Shown: positions 33,367-45,864 of the stretch, piece after piece
Numbering within the stretch: position 1 is the first letter of the stretch
Layout: the number at the start of each line of letters is the position of its first letter
Assembly: GCA_009193035.1 (NCBI GenBank)
Contig: SWDT01000183.1
Coordinates: 124,001 to 188,000, forward strand
DNA length: 64,000 nucleotides
Direction: 5' to 3'
Source: Halicephalobus mephisto
Lineage: Eukaryota > Nematoda > Chromadorea > Rhabditida > Panagrolaimidae
Program-made: the position numbers and the translations under genes
Notes under the pieces: model-generated
Told to the model about the DNA's origin: nothing
Database searches by the model: none
What the model saw: the letters and a program-made list of their open reading frames with translations, nothing else

Positions 33367-33649
33367 AAAGGACAGTAATTTCCGTGACGATTTGAAAATA
33401 AATTAAATATAGTTTTAAAAATTTAAAAATCGTATCTAATAATTTTAAAAATGAATTGAACAAAATTTAACTGAAAATTATAAAATTTCTAAATTTTAAT
33501 AGGATTGTGATTTTTGAAAAAATAAAAATATTTCAATTGATATATTCCTAAATTTTAACAAGATTCCTCTGTTCGAACGATATATAAAATTCAAAAATGA
33601 CTTCCACGACAATCTAAAAAGACGAAGTGGAACTTGTTCAGAATTTCAT

Positions 33650-34440
33650 TTTATCAAAATTGAGGGTCAAAGTTCGAATTCAAAGTTAACGATCAAAGTT
33701 AAAAATTAAAGTTCGATTTCAGTTAGTCATCAAAGTTGATAGTTAATATTCGAAATTGAAAGTGATTTTCAAAGTTAGTTGTCAAAGTTGAAAATTGAAA
33801 TTCAAAGTTAAAGTTCAAGTTCAAAGTCGAAGTTGACGATCAAACTCCGACCTCAAAGTTAGTTATCAAAGTTGATAGTCAAAGTTAAACCTGAAAGTTA
33901 ATTGTCAAAGTTAAACATCAAAGTTAGTTGTCAAAGTTAAACTTCAAAGTTAATTGTTAAAATTAATTATTAAAGTTAATAATCAAAGTTAATTGTCAAA
34001 GTTAAACCTCAAAGTTAATTATTAAAATTAATAATCAAAGCTCAACTTCAAAGTTAATTGTCAAAGTTAATAATTAAAGTTAAGCCTTAAAGTTAATAGT
34101 TAATCTTCAACATCAAAGTTAATTATTAAAATTAATATTCAAAGTTAATAGTTAATCTTCAACATCAAAGTTAATTATCAAAGTTAAACTTCAAAGTTAA
34201 TTGTCAAAGTTAAACCTCAAAGTTAATTATTAAAGTTAATAATCAAAGCTCAACTTCAAAGTTAATTATTAAAGTTAATAATCAAAGTTAAGCCTTAAAG
34301 TTAATAGTAAATCTTCAATATCAAAGTTAATTATTAAAATTAATATTCAAAGTTAATTATCAAAGTTCAACATCAAAGTTAATTATCAAAGTTAAACTTC
34401 AAAGTTAATTATTAAAGTTAATAATCAAACTTCGACCTCA
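33650..34440. repeat. Long TCAAAGTTAATTNTCAAAGT minisatellite
   Basis: About 790 bp of degenerate 11-12 bp units (TCAAAGTTAAT, TCAAAGTTAAAC, TTAAAGTTAAT). It is the largest of three arrays of this family (also 21.7 and 25.65 kb). No coding signal. Confidence 0.7.
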
Positions 34441-34779
34441 AAATTTGGACTTTTCGTGCTAAGATACAAAACCATTTTTGGATTCAAAAATTTAAATATC
34501 AAGTTCTATCAATTTAAGTAAGACATTTTTGAAATTAAAAAATTCTGTCTCGACACAAAAATTCTGACTTTCGACTTTGATAAAATCGAACACAAAAATC
34601 TCAATTTTCTGGATTAATTTGGACAGAATTTTTGTGTCTGCAGAAAAAGAAGCCATTTTTTTGTCAGTTTGCTTATCGCATTTTTCCAAGCATAAATCCT
34701 TTTATTGTCTACTTGGTTTCTTTTCAACATTTATCAAACACAAATTCGGTCGAAAATTTCAGAATCTTGAAGAAATTTT

Positions 34780-35390
34780 TGGAATCTTGTGAAAATTTCT
34801 ATTATTTTTTAAACCTTCTGAATTTGTTTAGGATTTTCCAAAATTAAAAAAAAATTTTTAAAACTTCTAGAATCTTCCAAAATTTTTTAAAACTTCTGAA
34901 TTTTTTAGATTTCTGAAGACTTCCAGAATCTCGTATAACTTTCTAGAATCTTCTGAATTTTTTTAGGATTTTCCAAAATAAAAAAAAAATTTTTAAAACT
35001 TCTAGAATCTTCCGAAGTTTTTTAAAATTTCTGAATTTTTTTAGGATTTTCCAAAATTTTTTAGATTTTTGAAAACTTCCAGAATGTCGTATAACTTTCT
35101 AGAATCTTCCAAAATTTTTTAAAAATTTCTGAATTTTTTAGGATTTTTCACAATTTTTTAAATTTCCGAAGACTTCCAGAATCTCGTATAACTTTCAAGA
35201 ATCTTCTGAATTTTTTTAGGATTTTCCACAATTTTCTAAAGACTTCTGAAGACTTCTAGAATCTCGTATAACTTTCTAGAATCTTTTAAAAATTTCTGAA
35301 TTTTTTTAGGATTTTCCAAAATTTTCTAAAGACTTCTGAAGGCTTTCAGAATCTCGTATAACTTCCGAAATTTTTAAAAATATTTTTACT
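34780..35390. repeat. TTCTAGAATCTTC-rich tandem repeat upstream of the SLC17 gene
   Basis: Units of 60-120 bp combine AACTTCTAGAATCTTCCAAA, TTTTTTAGGATTTTCCAAAA and CTTCCAGAATCTCGTATAAC. TTCTAGAATCTTC, which fits the nTTCnnGAAnnTTCn heat-shock-element pattern, occurs at 34865, 34941, 35000 and 35097. The array ends 60 bp before the transporter start. Confidence 0.65.
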
Positions 35391-35450
35391 TTTTGATTTA
35401 AATGGTTAAATTTTTGAAAATTTTCTAATTTTTTAATTAATTTCAGAAAA

Positions 35451-37237
35451 ATGACAGAAGACATAGAATTTAAGAAAAAGAAGCCTCCGGCAAAGTACAG
35501 TCTGAAGTCCTGGAGACTGTACATCAGCCTTCTGATGATGTTCGGGTTGTTTACCCGGACCTCAATGAGGTCAAATATGGCGATAGCGGTCGTCTGTATG
35601 GTCAATAGTTCGTATTTGGAAAAAACTCCCGAATTTGGAGGAAATTCGTCAGAATCCGGCTGTGGTCGTTTGTCTTCGGAAAAGGCTTCGGAACTCGGCT
35701 ACAATGGAGATCTTCCATGGACTCAGAACGAGATAAATCAAATTTTTTCTGCGAATTTTTACGGCGTATTGAGCAGTGTTTGGATCGGGGGATATTTTTC
35801 GGATAAATTTGATCCAAAAACGGTGGTTCTTATTGCGACATTTAATTCCGTTATTTGGACTTTATTGACTCCTTTTCTCGCCAGGACCAGTGTCAGGGCG
35901 GTCTTCGTGGGGAGGTACCTCCTGGGTCTGGGGGAGGGCTTCATCATGCCGGCCATCTTCTCCATCGCCTCCAGGTGGTTTCCCCCGAGCGAAAGGACCA
36001 GTTTTGCCGCAATTTACACTTCTGGAAACCAAATAGGACAAATTTTTACAATGCCAATAAGTTCATTTTTGTGTAATTCTAAATTTTTTAAATGGCCTTC
36101 AATTTTTTATTTTTTTGGATTTTTTGGATTTTTTTGGATAATTTTATGGTTTTTTTTCTCCACAAGTACGCCAGAAAAAAATAAATTAATTTCAAAATTT
36201 GAAAAAAATTATATTTTAGAATCTTTGGGAAAATTTCAAAAAAAAAAAAAATCAGAAAATTCGTGGAAATTAATTCTGAATTCTGGAGCGTTCTGGGCGG
36301 CGATTATCGGACAATTGAGTTTTTCGTTTTCTGTCGTTTTAATTTTTTATTTTCCATTATTTTTTAAACAAATTTTAAAAATTAATCTTAAAAAAAATGG
36401 ATTTTTTTCAATTTTTCCTTTTATTATCCAAATTATTGCGAAAAATGCCATAGGCAATATTGGAGATTTTTTAAAGAAAAAAAATATTCTAACAAATACA
36501 CAAGCCGTCAGAATCTTCCAAGTCTTCGGAAACATCGGAACTGCTTGTTGCTTCTTGGTCCTGGCTTTCTTCGTCGACTGCGATACAGTACCCCTGGCCG
36601 TTGTCGTGTTAGCTACTTACGGTAATTTTTTAAATAATTAAAAATTATAATTCTAAAAAAAAATAAAAAAATTTAAAAATAAAAAAAATAAAATTTTAAA
36701 AATCTTTTTATTTAAAAATTAAAAAAAATTTTTTATTTAAAAATAAAAAAAAATTAAACTAAAAAGAATTTTTTTATTTTACAATTGAAAAAAAAATTAA
36801 ATTTAAAAAATTTTTTTATTTTAAAATTAAAAAATAAAAATTTTTAGTTTTTTTTTAATTTTTAAGTTTTTTTATTTTATTTATTAAAATTTTAAGGTTT
36901 ATTTATTTCCTGTGGAGTTCTGGGATTCTACACTTCTCTGCTTTCGATCGCCCCAAGATTCGCGGGTACTGTAGCTTCGATTTCGCTGTTGATTGCTTCC
37001 TTGGTCCATTCGTTGGTCCCTATGCTGATGGGATTCTTGAACAAAAACGGTACTCGAGAAGAATGGAAAAAAATTTGGTTATTCGCTGTTTTTTTGCATT
37101 GCCTGGGGGCAGTAGTGTTCGGAACTTTCGGATCTGCCGAAATCCAAGAATGGGCAAAATTCGTTCCAGAATCCAACGATGAAGAAAAACTAAAATTAAA
37201 CAAAATAATCGAAAGAAAAAAAACCGATGAATTGTAA
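35451..37237 (+). CDS. SLC17-type anion transporter (major facilitator superfamily)
   Basis: Exons 35451-36621 and 36897-37237 give 503 residues. An acceptor-like TTTCAG ends five bases before the ATG, consistent with trans-splicing. The protein has the SLC17 order: a first membrane helix RLYISLLMMFGLFTRTSMRS with NMAIAVVCMV, a Cys-containing loop with two N-glycosylation sites (NSS), DLPWTQNEINQIFSANFYGV, GGYFSDKFDPKTV between helices 2 and 3, GRYLLGLGEGFIMPAIFSIA, RWFPPSERT, then GLFISCGVLGFYTSLLSIAP and RFAGTVASIS. Family members are proton-, sodium- or phosphate-coupled organic anion transporters (sialin, vesicular glutamate transporters). The usual N..DIAP motif reads LLSIAP here. The middle of the protein (about 205-330) is unusually Phe/Lys-rich. 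AATAAA lies at 37301. The substrate cannot be told. Confidence 0.85.
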
Positions 37238-37429
37238 TTTTTGAAAATTTTACTTCAACGGGTAACAGTATACTCCAATGTCGAAAATTTACATTGTAAA
37301 AATAAATACAGTAATCTAGTAAAAGTCAGTCATCGATGAAAATTCTGTTGATCGAAAAATTTCGACTTTTGGGAAGATTGTGGATTTTTATTTTATTTAA
37401 AAAATAATTAAATTACACAAAAAAGAGTA

Positions 37430-38040
37430 CATGGTATATAAAATATCGATATATCAAAAGATCTTTGATTTGTTAGATATTTTATATTCAGTATATCGAT
37501 CTATTAAGTTAATATCAGTGTATTGTATTTAATGTAATAATGTATTAATATATTAAAACGATTATGATGTATTAGATGTTATATTCAGTGTATGGAAATA
37601 TTGAGTTGATATCAGTGTATTGTATTTACTGTAATAATATATTAAAACGGCTCTGATAGATTAGATGTTATATTCAGTATATCGATATATTAAGTTGATA
37701 TCAGTGTATTGTATTTAATATAATAATGTATTAATATATTAAAATGGTTATGATGTATTAGATGTTATATTCAGTATATCGATATATTAAGTTAATATCA
37801 CTGTATTGTATTTAATGTAATAATGTATTAATATATTAAAGCAACTCTGATAGATTAGATATATTATATTCATTATATCGATATATCGAGTTGATATCAC
37901 TGTATTGTATTTAACATATTAATATATTAAAATGGTTCTGATGTATTTGATACGTTATATTCAGTGTATAGATATATTAAGTTGATATCGGAACACTATA
38001 TTTAATTTATCAATACATTTGTATTTGATGTATTCTTTTT
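37430..38040. repeat. About 115-bp A/T tandem repeat with TATATCGATATATTAAG
   Basis: Five degenerate copies of TTATATTCAGTATATCGATA, then TATTAAGTTGATATCAGTGT, then ATTGTATTTAATGTAATAAT. No gene is seen. Confidence 0.65.
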
Positions 38041-38122
38041 TGTGTATGGATAAAAAAATAAAAAATTTTGGCAGTTAGAAAATAGTTGGATCAATGTGCC
38101 AAAAAATCAGGTTGTATCTACA

Positions 38123-38551
38123 TACAAAAAACGTAACTTTAGCTTATTAGCAAATGTAAATCGTCACTATTAAGTTATAATTTCCTTCATAAATTCCAAA
38201 TATTGATGAAAAATATGATCATTGTGCTCATTTTCGTCACATTTCGCAATTTTTACAGAATCAAAAAGTTACGTTTTTTGTATATTGGGGTTGTTTTTGG
38301 ATAATGATATTGACAGATTCAATAAGTTTTGGATAGTGACTAGGAAGTTCTGATTTGAATTGGAAATAGACACTGTCCCAAATTTCTACACAAAAGAAGC
38401 GTAACTTTTAGCTTATTAACAAATGTAAATCGTCACTATTAAGTTATAATTTTCGCCACAAATGTCGAATATTGATGAAAGATATGATCATTGTGTTCAT
38501 TTTCGTCACATTTCGCAATTTTTACAGAATCAAAAAGTTACGTTTTTTATA
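38123..38551 (+). mobile_element. Dimer of TA-flanked MITEs with 16-bp perfect terminal repeats
   Basis: The left unit (38123-38282, 160 bp) begins TACAAAAAACGTAACT and ends AGTTACGTTTTTTGTA, an exact 16-base inverted pair. The right unit (about 38387-38551) is a slightly diverged copy. The spacer of 104 bp is shared with the 32.6-kb dimer, so the whole about 430-bp block was duplicated as one piece. No open frame; a non-autonomous Tc1/mariner-type element fits the TA edges (inference). Confidence 0.75.
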
Positions 38552-38680
38552 TTCACGATTTTATCCATATTTATTAAATAAATTAAACTTTATTTTTCTT
38601 AACTACAGTATGTCCATCAAGTAGTTTGAAAAAAATTATTTTTCTCATTTCCGAATTTTCAAAACTTTTATTTTAAAAAA

Positions 38681-41600
38681 TCAATAAAGATAAAGCAAAT
38701 CTTCTTTGATTTTTATATAAAACTTGTAAGCTAGCCAGGCGGAGATTATCTGAAATAATAATTGATTAATTTAAAAAAATTTAAAAAATTTAAATTTAAA
38801 ATTATAAAAAATTTAAATATTTCGAAATTTAAAAAAAATAAAAAAATTTAATTAAAAATTATTTTAAAAAATATTTCGAAATTTTTAAAAAATAAAAAAA
38901 TTTAAATAATTAAAATTTTAAAAAAATTAAAATTTAAAATTATAAAAAATTTAAATATTTCGAAATTTAAAAAAAATAAAAAAATTTAATTAAAAATTAT
39001 TAAAAAAAATATTTCGAAATTTTTAAAAAATAAAGAAATTTAAATAATTAAAATTTTAAAAAAATTAAATTTAAAATTATAAAAAATTTTTAAAAATTTA
39101 AATATTTTAGAATTTTTAAAAAATAAAAAAATTTAATTAAAAATTATAAAAAAATTTAAATATTTTGGAATTGTTTAATTGTTATTTTAAAAATAATTAA
39201 ATAACGAACCTGGATGAACGGGATAACAGACAACAGTCCGAGAACGACGGAAATTCTGACATTGTACTCGAAAAAAAGGAACTTGAGGCAACCCTAGAGG
39301 AACAACCCTGTTAACAATAAACCTATGTAGATTTGCATATTTTGGGATCAAATATTACTTTCAAAATCTGAACAAAAAAGTACTCAGAATACCGTAATTG
39401 GTACTGTAGATTCCGAATTTGAAGTTTGAAATTCTTGTTTAAAAAAATCCAAAAATTCCAAAAAGTGGATATCATTAAAGAAGTTCATCCGATTTTAATC
39501 AGTGGATTTACGAAATCCGGGATTTTATTCAGTGGATTTACGAAATCCGGGATTTTTGAAAATCGATTTTTTATTTTAAATTCAGAATCTGACAGCAATT
39601 TAAGAAACTCAAAAATTAGATATCATTAAAGAAGTTTATCCGATTTTATCCAGTGGATTTACGAAATCCCGGATTTCATATATCCGAATTTCGAAAATTA
39701 ATTTCTAACCTTGCTTTTGGAATTTGAATAAAAGTTGGAGGTACCGAAAAGTAAATATGATTCAAAAAGATGGGATTTATCAAATTTCATTTTGTGGATT
39801 CTTGAAATCCGAAAAATCCGGGATTTCATATATCTCAATCTCAAGGATTAATTTCAACTTCAGGACCGGAATCTCATTCGCACTACTGTATTCTGGGCAA
39901 TTTTCGTTCGAATTTAAAAATAATCAAATTTTTTACAAAAATTTCAAAATTACCGTATTTCTTCTAAAATAAGCCCCAGGGCAAATTTCAGAAAAGGACT
40001 TTATTTTAGAAAAAATACAGTACATAGAATGATTCTCAAATCAGTCTGAGGCATATTTAAATTTGGAAATATTCAAAAAAAACTAAAAAAAAAATAAATT
40101 TTTAAATTCAATAATACTCATTTCCCGATATAGAATTACAAAGACAAAAAGCGACGGCGATTCCGAAGGCTTGTATCACGGCGATGAAGATGGCTGTCCA
40201 CATGACTATCTTCAGATTGGAGGACACTTCGTTGAACGACTCCCGGATCTTCTCATAACACCCCTGAAAAATAATTATCACAAACACGGTACAAAAGCGA
40301 TAAATGCAATTTTTAAAATTAAATCAATTTTACAAAAATTTTTCAAAACAAATTTTAAAAATCAAAAAAAAAAAATAAAGTTATTTTTAAAACTTAAAAA
40401 TTACTACAAAGCGATTTCGAAACAAATTTAAAAAATCAAAAAAAAAATAAAGTTATTTTTAAAACTTAAAAATTTCCACAAAACGATTTCAAAACAAATT
40501 TAAAAAGATCAAAAAAAAATTAAATTATTTTAAAAAATTTCTTCACAAAACGATTTCAGAGAGAATTTTTAAAAAATCAAAAGAATAAAATTATTTTAAA
40601 AATTTTTTCACAAAACGATTTCAGAACAAATTTTAAAAAATAAAAAAAATGAAATTATTTAAAAAATTTCTTCACAAAGCGATTTCAGAGAGAATTTTTA
40701 AAAAATAAAAAAAATAAAATTATTTTTAAAACTTAAAAATCAGTAATTTTACAAAAATGTTTCGACACAAATTTTTAACATTTTCTGAATTAAGCTATTT
40801 GTGAAAATTAAAAATTTCTACAAAACGATCTCGACAAGAATTTTTAAAATACTTCAGAAACTTCCAGAATTACGTTATGTTAAAAATATGAAGTTGTTAC
40901 GAAACGGTCTCGACACGAAGTTTTAACAATTTTCAGAATTACAATATACTAAAATTACAAACAAAAGTTATCACGAGATGGTCTCGACAAGAATTTCCAA
41001 ATTTTTAGAATATTTCAATTTTTGAAATTTTCTAAAATTAAAAATTTTCTAATTTTTAAAAAATTTTGATTTTTAGTTCTTAGTTTCAAATTTACATTAG
41101 ATCCTAGATAATTTCAGAAGTTTTCGTTAAATTTCTGAAGATTCTAGAAATTTCCAAAATTTTCTAAGATTCTCAAAAATTCAAAGATCTAAAAATTTCT
41201 ACCAAATTTTAGAAAATTTTGAATTTTCAAAGATTATAGAATTTAAAATTTTCAAAGATTAGAAAACTTTGAATTTTTAAAAATTATAGAATTTAAATTT
41301 TCAAAGATTATAGAATTTTTAATTTTCAAAGATTAGAAAATTTTGAATTTTCAAAGATTAGAAAATTTTGAATTTTTAAAAATTATAGAATTTAAATTTT
41401 CAAAGATTAGAAAATTTAAAATTTTTAAAGATTATAGAATTTTTAATTTTCAAAGATTAGAAAATTTTGAATTTTTTAAAATTAGAAAACTTTGAATTTT
41501 TAAAGATTAGAAAATTTAAATTTTTAAAGATTATAGAATTCTTAATAATTTTAATAATAATTGAAAATCTTACATCTCCGAATCTCTGGATCTTGGGACA

Positions 41601-43379
41601 GAAGTTCATCAATTTTCCGTTTTTCGGAGGACAACAAGCCGGCGGAAATTGGTATTTTTTCTTCGTTAAATAGTACCATCCGCTTTCGTTGAATTCTCCC
41701 ACTTTGGAATCTACTCCACAACATGATTTTTCCTGCATCAATTTATCCCAAGCGGTCTTGACGAGAAAATCATCTTGACCTGGTTGAGAAGGCAAATCAG
41801 TGCCATTGTACATTTTCAACGAAGCATGTAGAATTTGTCTGAAATCTTTTCCGAACATATGACTGTGCATTGCCGCGTAAAAAGCAGCCGCAATTTCTGT
41901 CGCCAAAATTATCATCAAACAAGTTCCTAAAATAATCATTTTCAAAAATGCGGAAACAAAATTTTTAAAAGTGATCTTAAAACGAATTTTTAAAATAACT
42001 CAAAACTTCCGGAACCATGATATTATAAAAATTAAAAACTAAAAATTTCCCAAAATTTTCTCAAAAAAGTTTAAAATTATTTTAAAATTTTTTAAATTAC
42101 ATTATTGTAAAAAACTAAAAATTTTGAAATTATTTAAAAATTATATTATTTTAAAAAATTAAAAATTGTCTCAAAAAAATTTTGAAATTATTTAAAAATT
42201 TAAAAAATTATATTATTGTAAAAATTAAAAATTTTCTAAAATGGTCTTGAAACGAATTTTTGGAATTTTCTATAAACTTTTTGAATTACGGTATTATAAA
42301 AAATTAAAAACTAAAAATTTTGAAATTATTTAGAAATTTTAAAAATTATATTATTATAAAAATTAAAAACTAAAAATTTTCTAAAATGGTCCTGAAACGA
42401 ATTTTTGGAATCTTGTTCAGATTTCCGGAACTACACTATTGTGAAAATTGGAAATAAAATTTGTCACGAAAATGTCCCAAAACGAATTTTTGGAATTGTC
42501 TGGTTTCCGGAACTATGTTATTTGAAAAAATTAAAAATAAAATTTGTCACGAAACTGTCTTGAAGCGAATTTTTAGAATTTTATAAAAATCTTCAGATTC
42601 TTGAATTTTCGACGATTCTGGAAGTTTTTTATTAAATTTTTTAAAATTCTAAAAATCCGAAAAAATTTTGAAAATTTCAGAATTTTAGAAAATTCGACGG
42701 ATTCTGAAAAGTTCGGGAAATTTTAATAATTTTCCATAAGATTCTCAAAGATTCCAGAATCTCTCATTAGATTCTGGAGCATTTTAGAAATTTCAACGAA
42801 TTCTGAAAATTTTTATAAAATTTTTCGAAATTCTAAAATCTTCTATGATATTCTCGAAGACTTCAGAATCGTTGACTGGATTCTGGAGGTTTCGAGAAAA
42901 TTACATAAGCCTCCAGAATTCCATAAGATTCTCGAAGGCTTCAGAATCTAAAAATTTCCAATGAATTCTGAATATTTTTATGAAATTTTTAAATATTTTA
43001 ATTTTTTTCAAAGTTTTTAGAATTTTTAATATTTTGAAAAAAAAATTTCAGCCCTACCGTAACAACACAGAAGAGGTCTCCATTCCTTGGCCGCTCCGCA
43101 GCATCCCAGAAAGGCCACTATGATGACGATTATCCCCCCAAAAACAAGGATATATCCAATCTGTCTGACTGCTGCTGGTTTCGTGGCGAGATCCCTCAAT
43201 CCATCGTCGTTTTCATAACCTTGGACTTTAGATGTAGCTATTGCCAGATTATCCACGGCATATTTATCGAGAATAAGCCAAGTACCAATACAGAGACAAA
43301 CAACGCCGCAAATCAGAAAAAGTAAATTAAAAATAAAAAGAGAAAATTTCAGGGTTCGAGCCCCGCAACTTAGGCCCAT
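38681..43379 (-). CDS. Tetraspanin with two alternative 3' ends
   Basis: Exons 43379-43058 and 41926-41574 encode the first three membrane helices (FSLFIFNLLFLICGVVCLCI; IGYILVFGGIIVIIVAFLGC; TCLMIILATEIAAAFYAAM) and most of the large extracellular loop. The loop has the diagnostic CCG at residues 176-178, a second Cys pair at 205-206 (PPACCP) and Cys 217. The last Gly-Cys and the fourth helix can come from either of two phase-compatible ends. Exon 40263-40108 gives GCYEKIRESFNE..., WTAIFIAVIQAFGIAVAF and a stop (276 residues in total). Exons 39293-39210 plus 38749-38681 give GCLKFLFFEYNVRISVVLGL, then LSVIPFIQ, IISAWLAYKFYIKIK and a stop (275 residues). Tetraspanins organise membrane microdomains. 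Intron 1 is 1.1 kb of A/T repeats. The two-ended model is inferred from splice sites and needs transcripts. Confidence 0.8.
40290..43020. repeat. Dispersed GGTCYYGACACGAATTTT phrases in tetraspanin introns
   Basis: A/T-rich intron DNA is punctuated every 75-120 bp by variants of AAAATGGTCCTGAAACGAAT (for example near 40830, 40890, 40975, 42240, 42385, 42470 and 42555). From 40370 to 40700 a related AAAACGATTTCAGAACAAAT unit repeats tandemly. The coding exon 41926-41574 lies inside this stretch. Confidence 0.6.
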
Positions 43380-44380
43380 GATTCAAAAATCTGAAAAAAC
43401 ATATTTTAAAATTAAATATCACACGATAAAAACCGAAAGTTAAAAATTTAAATTTTCTAAGACCGATTTCGTAAAAAAATTTCCTTTCAAAAGATTTTTA
43501 AAATAAAAAAAAATTAATTTAAAAAGTTAAAAATTGTGAAATTCTATTGGATTCTGGAGTCTTCAATGACATTCTGGTTAAATATTAAATAAACATAAAA
43601 ATAAAAAATATAAATTACGAAACAGTTCTGACATGAATTTTAAAAGTAATTTAAAAACTTCCAAAATTCTAGGTTTTAGGAATTACAAAACTTATATTAA
43701 ATTTTAAAAATTCACAGAAATCTAGTGATTCTTGAATTCTCTACTAAATTCTAAAGTTTTCAATGACATTCTAGTTAAATATTAAATAAAAATAAAAATA
43801 AAAAATATAAATTACGAAATAATTCTAACATGAATTTTAAAAGTAATTTAAAAACTTCCAAAATTCTAGATTTTAGGAATTACAAAACTTATATTAAATC
43901 TTAAAAGTCTCCAAGGAAGTTTTGAAGTCTATTGGATTCTGAAAAATTCCAGAATTTTTCATAAATGTTCAATATTATAAAAATAGAAAATTTTCAAAAA
44001 TAGTTTTTTTGATAAATTAAGTTGGAAGACGACAACAAAAAGTGCTGACATATAGATTAAAAAATAAAGAAAAAGGTGTTCAAGAAATTGCTTACGAAGC
44101 AGGAATGCCAGGATTTGCCTGAGGGAGGGAGGACCGCAAACAGTTGTCCTTCAGCACGTATATCTCATCTCAGGGGGTCTCAGCTGTTGTTTCACTAAGT
44201 CAATTGAGCTTTTTTTGAGTTGGATCAGCATCTCTGGGTCAGAGATAGAGAATGGAAAATTTTTGGGAAGAAATGGCAATTGCAAAAGTTTAATGGATTT
44301 TTGGTTAAGGTAAAATTTTTTGTTTTATGTACTGAAAAGCTTTTTTGTCTAAGTTTTATTTTAAAATAAAAAAATCGGTA
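43380..44380. other. Upstream region of the tetraspanin gene
   Basis: 43400-44000 contains two copies of a roughly 220-bp A/T repeat (ATAAATTACGAAAYARTTCT). 44040-44230 is more complex and includes a CTTCGTAAGC donor-like site on the minus strand, so a noncoding first exon could lie there. No coding frame stands out. Confidence 0.35.
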
Positions 44381-44830
44381 TTGAATAAGAAGATTTTGAG
44401 CTATTGATGGGGAGTTCACATTTCAAATAACTCAGATGGGATGATTTTAGAAGTTGTGGAATTTTAAAGATCGTAACTTGGACCTACACTACATACTAAA
44501 AACAACTTTTTTCTTAAAATTGACTTTAAACCTAGCAAATAGATGTTCAATAAAAGGATTTTGAACTATTGATGGGGAGTTTACATTTCAAATAACCCAG
44601 ATGAGATGATTTTAGAAGTTGTGGAATTTTAAAGATCGTAACTTGGACCTACACTACATACTAAAAACAACTTTTTTCCTAAAATTGACTTTAAACTTAA
44701 TAGATAGATGTTCAATAAAAGGATTTTGAACTATTGATGGGGAGTTTACATTTCAAATAACTCAGATGAAACAATTTTAGAAAGAATAAGATTCGAAAAC
44801 TCAGAACTTGTATGTATACTGTATACTAAA
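44380..44830. repeat. 186-bp tandem repeat
   Basis: Two and a half near-identical copies share TTTTGAACTATTGATGGGGA, then GATGATTTTAGAAGTTGTGG, then TTGGACCTACACTACATACT + AAAAACAACTTTTTT. A more diverged copy follows to about 45000, and then A/T-rich DNA. Confidence 0.7.
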
Positions 44831-45864
44831 AACTACTTTCTTCGCCTATTTGGTTTCAATTTTAGCAAGGATTCTAAAGGCTTCAAAAAAATACTATTTT
44901 TTAAATAGTTCGACTGATCTAATTTTAAAAATTACAAGATCCTAAAAAAATGGAATTTTCAAATATATTATAAACTAAAAAATCTTTATTAATTTATATT
45001 TAAATTTAACAAATGGATTTTCTATAGGAAGATTTTAAAAAACCAATGTTGAATTTATATTTAAATATTTCGAACAAAACAAGGCCGGAAGTTGTTCGAT
45101 TTCGAATATTATAATTTACATCTGCTTTATCGAATTAATTTCACAAATCTATCTCTAAATCCGCCAAATGGATATTTTATGGGAATTTTTATTTTTACAC
45201 ATAATTTCCAAATTACAAAATTTTAAAAATCATTAAAATTTTAAATATTTTTAAATAATTTATTTCGAAAATTAGATTAATCCCAAAATCCCTTACTGCG
45301 GAATTCCCGTCTTGTCCAGATCCTGTTTTCTGGAAGTTCTCGAATTACAAAATCAATTGTCGACAATGACATTATTATAAGTTTAAAAGTGATTTTTTCA
45401 AAAGTGTCTCAACGCGAATTTTTAAGTTTTTGGAATTTTCAATTTTAAATATTTTTATAAAATTCTGAAAATTCCGAAAAAAATTAAAATTTTCACAAAA
45501 TGGTCTTGAGGGGAATTTCCAAGGTTTTCAGAAACTACAGTAATCTAATTTTGATTTTATGTGGTGATTTCGCAATTATAAAAATTCAAAAATAAATTTT
45601 TAAGTTTTTAGAATTTTCGATTTTAAATAATTTTTAAAATTTTTAGAGAATTTTGGAAGTTTCTAAAAATTTCGAAAAATATTAAAATTAACAATTTTTT
45701 GCGAAATGGTCCCGACACGAATTTTATTTTCCAGTTAAGACCCGAAGTCAGAAATCTAAGTATTTATGTGGTTCTGTAAAAATTTAATCATAATTATATT
45801 TAAAAATTAAAAATAAATTTTCGTTGAGGAATGGTCCCGACGCGAATATTCCAAAACTTGGATT

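Noticed and set aside
43346..43380. GGGTTCGAGCCCCGC resembling a tRNA T-arm
   Set aside because: It is the coding start of the tetraspanin on the minus strand (MGLSCGARTLKFS); no tRNA acceptor or anticodon arms fit around it.
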